Shown here: positions 62,119-64,000 of the stretch, piece after piece | How positions within the stretch are numbered: the stretch's first letter is position 1 | How the letters are laid out: the number at the start of each line of letters is the position of its first letter | Assembly (NCBI RefSeq): GCF_000685015.1 | Contig: NZ_BAYA01000014.1 | Span: 124,001 to 188,000, forward strand | Direction of reading: 5' to 3' | From: Paraburkholderia bannensis NBRC 103871 | Lineage (GTDB): Bacteria; Pseudomonadota; Gammaproteobacteria; Burkholderiales; Burkholderiaceae | DNA: 64,000 bases | Notes under the pieces: model-generated | What the model was told of the DNA's origin: nothing | Seen by the model: only the letters and a program-made list of their open reading frames with translations | The model's database searches: none | Translations under genes and position numbers: made by a program

Positions 62119-62145
62119 TAAGACGACGCGATAAGGAGCAATAGA

Positions 62146-62598
62146 ATGCAGATCATTCTTCTGGAAAAAGTCGTCAACCTGGGTAACCTCGGCGACATCG
62201 TGAAGGTCAAGGACGGTTACGCACGTAACTTCCTGATCCCGAACAAGAAGGCACGCCGTGCAACGAAGGACGCAATCGCTGAATTCGAAGTCCGCCGCGC
62301 AGAACTCGAAAAGGCCGCCGCTGAAAAGCTGGCAGCAGCTCAAGCCGAAGGCGAAAAGCTGAATGGCCAAACCGTCACGATCGGCCAGAAGGCTGGCGTC
62401 GACGGCCGTCTGTTCGGTTCGGTCACGAACGCAGACATCGCTGCAGCGCTGGTCAAGGCTGGCTTCGCAGTGGAAAAGATGCAAGTGCGTCTGCCGGAAG
62501 GCCCGCTGAAGATGGTTGGCGAGCACCCGGTGCAAGTTGCACTGCACACGGACGTCCTCGTCGACGTCACGGTGTCGGTGCAAGGCGAGCACGCCTAA
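62146..62598 (+). CDS. rplI: 50S ribosomal protein L9
   Basis: A 150-residue two-domain ribosomal protein with a long connecting helix. N-domain: MQIILLEKVVNLGNLGDIVK followed by VKDGYARNFLIPNKKARRAT; helix: EFEVRRAELEKAAAEKLAAA; C-domain: DGRLFGSVTNADIAAALVKA. All family features present. AAGGAGCAATAGA precedes the ATG. A terminator follows, separating it from dnaB. Confidence 0.98.
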   Translation: MQIILLEKVVNLGNLGDIVKVKDGYARNFLIPNKKARRATKDAIAEFEVRRAELEKAAAEKLAAAQAEGEKLNGQTVTIGQKAGVDGRLFGSVTNADIAAALVKAGFAVEKMQVRLPEGPLKMVGEHPVQVALHTDVLVDVTVSVQGEHA

Positions 62599-62656
62599 GC
62601 ATGCTGACGGGCGGCCCGCAAGGGTCGCTTGCTGTCTTGCAAAGCACAAAAACAAG

Positions 62657-62690
62657 AAAGGCAGGAGCCGCAGGGCTTCTGCCTTTTTTG
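62657..62690 (+). terminator. Terminator after rplI
   Basis: AAAGGCAGGAGCC (62657-62669) pairs with GGCTTCTGCCTTT (62674-62686, one G-T wobble), followed by further Ts. It lies 58 bases after the rplI stop and ends the ribosomal protein operon. Confidence 0.9.
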
Positions 62691-62818
62691 TTGCGCGCTT
62701 GTTGTATCGTGACGTCCGCCTTGATGTCTGGTGACGTCCATTGGCTGCACGCTCGCACTGACTTTTTGCACTTTTTGAAGCTTGTGAGCGCCCGCGCACT
62801 GCCCGATAATTGCCCTCC

Positions 62819-64000
62819 ATGAACGCTCCGAAAGACCCCCAAATCGAGTCGCTAAAAGTCCCGCCGCATTCGATCGAGGCCGAGCAATCGGTACTCGGCG
62901 GCCTGCTGCTGGATAACGGCGCCTGGGACCGGATTGCCGACTTCCTCTCGCAAGGCGACTTCTACCGCTACGATCACCGCGTCATCTACGAGCATATCGG
63001 TCGTCTGATCGCGTCTTCGCGTCCGGCCGACGTGGTGACGGTGTTCGAAGCGCTCGGTACGTCGGGCAAAGCGGAGGACGTAGGCGGGCTCGCGTACCTG
63101 AACGCGCTCGCGCAGAACACGCCGAGCGCGGCGAATATCCGCCGTTACGCGGAAATCGTGCGCGACCGCGCGGTGCTGCGTCGCCTGGTGTCGGTGGCTG
63201 ACGAAATTTCCGCCGACGCGTTCAACCCGCAAGGCAAGGAAGTCCGCCAACTGCTGGACGAGGCCGAGGCGAAGGTGTTCTCGATCGCCGAGGACGGCGC
63301 GCGCGGCACCCAGGGCTTCCTCGAAATCGGCCCGCTGCTCACCCAGGTGGTCGAGCGCATCGACACGCTCTATCACACGGCCAATCCGAGCGACGTGACG
63401 GGCACGCCCACGGGCTTCATCGACCTCGATCGCATGACTTCGGGCATGCACGGCGGCGAACTCATCATCGTGGCGGGTCGTCCGTCGATGGGTAAGACGG
63501 CGTTTTCGATGAACGTCGGCGAATACGTGGCGGTGGAGTACGGCCTGCCGGTCGCGGTGTTCTCGATGGAAATGCCGGGCACGCAGCTCATCATGCGTAT
63601 GCTGGGTTCGGTCGGCCGGCTCGACCAGCACCGCATGCGAACCGGTCGTCTCACCGACGAAGATTGGCCCAAGCTCACGCACGCTGTGCAGAAAATGAGC
63701 GAGGCGCAAATCTTCATCGACGAAACCGGTGGCCTGAACCCGATGGAACTGCGCTCGCGCGCGCGGCGTCTGTCGCGCCAGTGCGGCAAGCTTGGCCTCA
63801 TCATCATCGACTACTTGCAGCTGATGAGCGGTTCGGGCGGCGGCGAAAACCGAGCAACCGAAATTTCCGAAATTTCGCGCTCGCTCAAGAGTCTCGCCAA
63901 GGAACTCGACGTGCCGGTGATTGCGCTCTCGCAGCTCAATCGTGGCCTGGAGCAGCGTCCCAACAAGCGTCCGGTGATGTCCGACCTGCGCGAATCGGGC
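62819..64000 (+). CDS. dnaB: Replicative DNA helicase DnaB, 3' end cut by window edge
   Basis: Hexameric 5'-to-3' helicase of the replication fork. 394 residues are visible of roughly 460. N-terminal domain: VPPHSIEAEQSVLGGLLLDN and YRYDHRVIYEHIGRLIASSR; C-terminal RecA-like domain: Walker A IIVAGRPSMGKTAFSMNVGE (near residue 218), Walker B LIIIDYLQLMSG and VIALSQLNRGLEQRP. No intein or frameshift in the visible part. Start at the ATG at 62819 (MNAPKDPQIESLKVPPHS), 130 bases after the rplI terminator. Confidence 0.97.
   Translation, partial: MNAPKDPQIESLKVPPHSIEAEQSVLGGLLLDNGAWDRIADFLSQGDFYRYDHRVIYEHIGRLIASSRPADVVTVFEALGTSGKAEDVGGLAYLNALAQNTPSAANIRRYAEIVRDRAVLRRLVSVADEISADAFNPQGKEVRQLLDEAEAKVFSIAEDGARGTQGFLEIGPLLTQVVERIDTLYHTANPSDVTGTPTGFIDLDRMTSGMHGGELIIVAGRPSMGKTAFSMNVGEYVAVEYGLPVAVFSMEMPGTQLIMRMLGSVGRLDQHRMRTGRLTDEDWPKLTHAVQKMSEAQIFIDETGGLNPMELRSRARRLSRQCGKLGLIIIDYLQLMSGSGGGENRATEISEISRSLKSLAKELDVPVIALSQLNRGLEQRPNKRPVMSDLRESG

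Overview
The window reads as a stretch of chromosome from a high-GC betaproteobacterium of the Burkholderiaceae, most likely Paraburkholderia, Caballeronia or Burkholderia. This rests on gene order (rpsF-priB-rpsR-rplI-dnaB; Nudix-aat-bpt-pyrD; sbp-cysTWA-cysB; rnr-rlmB), on protein resemblance, and on codon choice with G or C at nearly every third position. No species can be named from the sequence alone. There is no IS element, prophage, CRISPR array or recognisable defence island; this is mostly ordinary core and metabolic DNA.

Layout. 1-8.3 kb: an oxalate-use operon (oxc cut at the left edge, frc, a PAS-domain protein, pntA, pntB, an oxalate/formate-type MFS carrier). 8.4-9.0 kb: two tandem tRNA-Leu(CAG) genes on the minus strand, each with its own terminator. 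9.4-14.6 kb: rnr, rlmB, an amidase lipoprotein and rpiA. 14.8-20.3 kb: a Crp/Fnr regulator, a lone manC, a FadR-type regulator and a Gfo/Idh oxidoreductase. 20.3-25.5 kb, minus strand: a cystine-type ABC permease and binding protein, pyrD, the two N-degron transferases bpt and aat, and a Nudix hydrolase. 25.7-36.5 kb: two identical tRNA-fMet genes in opposite orientation flank a 10 kb block with a UPF0303 protein, an SMR pump, a TetR regulator, an acyl-CoA hydratase/hydrolase, the ssuDCB-mop sulfonate operon, a DUF805 protein, a candidate small RNA and an SRAP peptidase; tRNA-His follows. 36.6-46.4 kb: dusA, small secreted or hypothetical proteins, an aldo-keto reductase, an ArsP-like permease, a NodIJ-type ABC exporter, a universal stress protein and a DUF2939 protein. 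46.4-53.7 kb: lexA with two SOS boxes, the sulfate operon sbp-cysT-cysW-cysA-cysB, and an asparaginase. 54-58.9 kb: glxR-hyi-gcl with a divergent LysR gene. 59.3-61 kb: an ECF sigma / anti-sigma pair. 61-64 kb: rpsF-priB-rpsR-rplI and the start of dnaB.

Themes. Two sulfur-scavenging operons (ssu and sbp-cys) share a nearly identical promoter core 17 kb apart and lie in the same window as the CysB-type regulator. Oxalate decarboxylation at the left end and the glyoxylate carboligase route at 54-57.7 kb could be two arms of C2-acid metabolism, with the transhydrogenase inside the oxalate operon linking NADH and NADPH pools. The least explained items are a candidate minus-strand small RNA near 34.8 kb, a perfect 19-bp-stem hairpin that overlaps the -35 box of one tRNA-fMet gene, the inverted identical fMet pair, and an unassigned segment between tRNA-fMet and tRNA-His.
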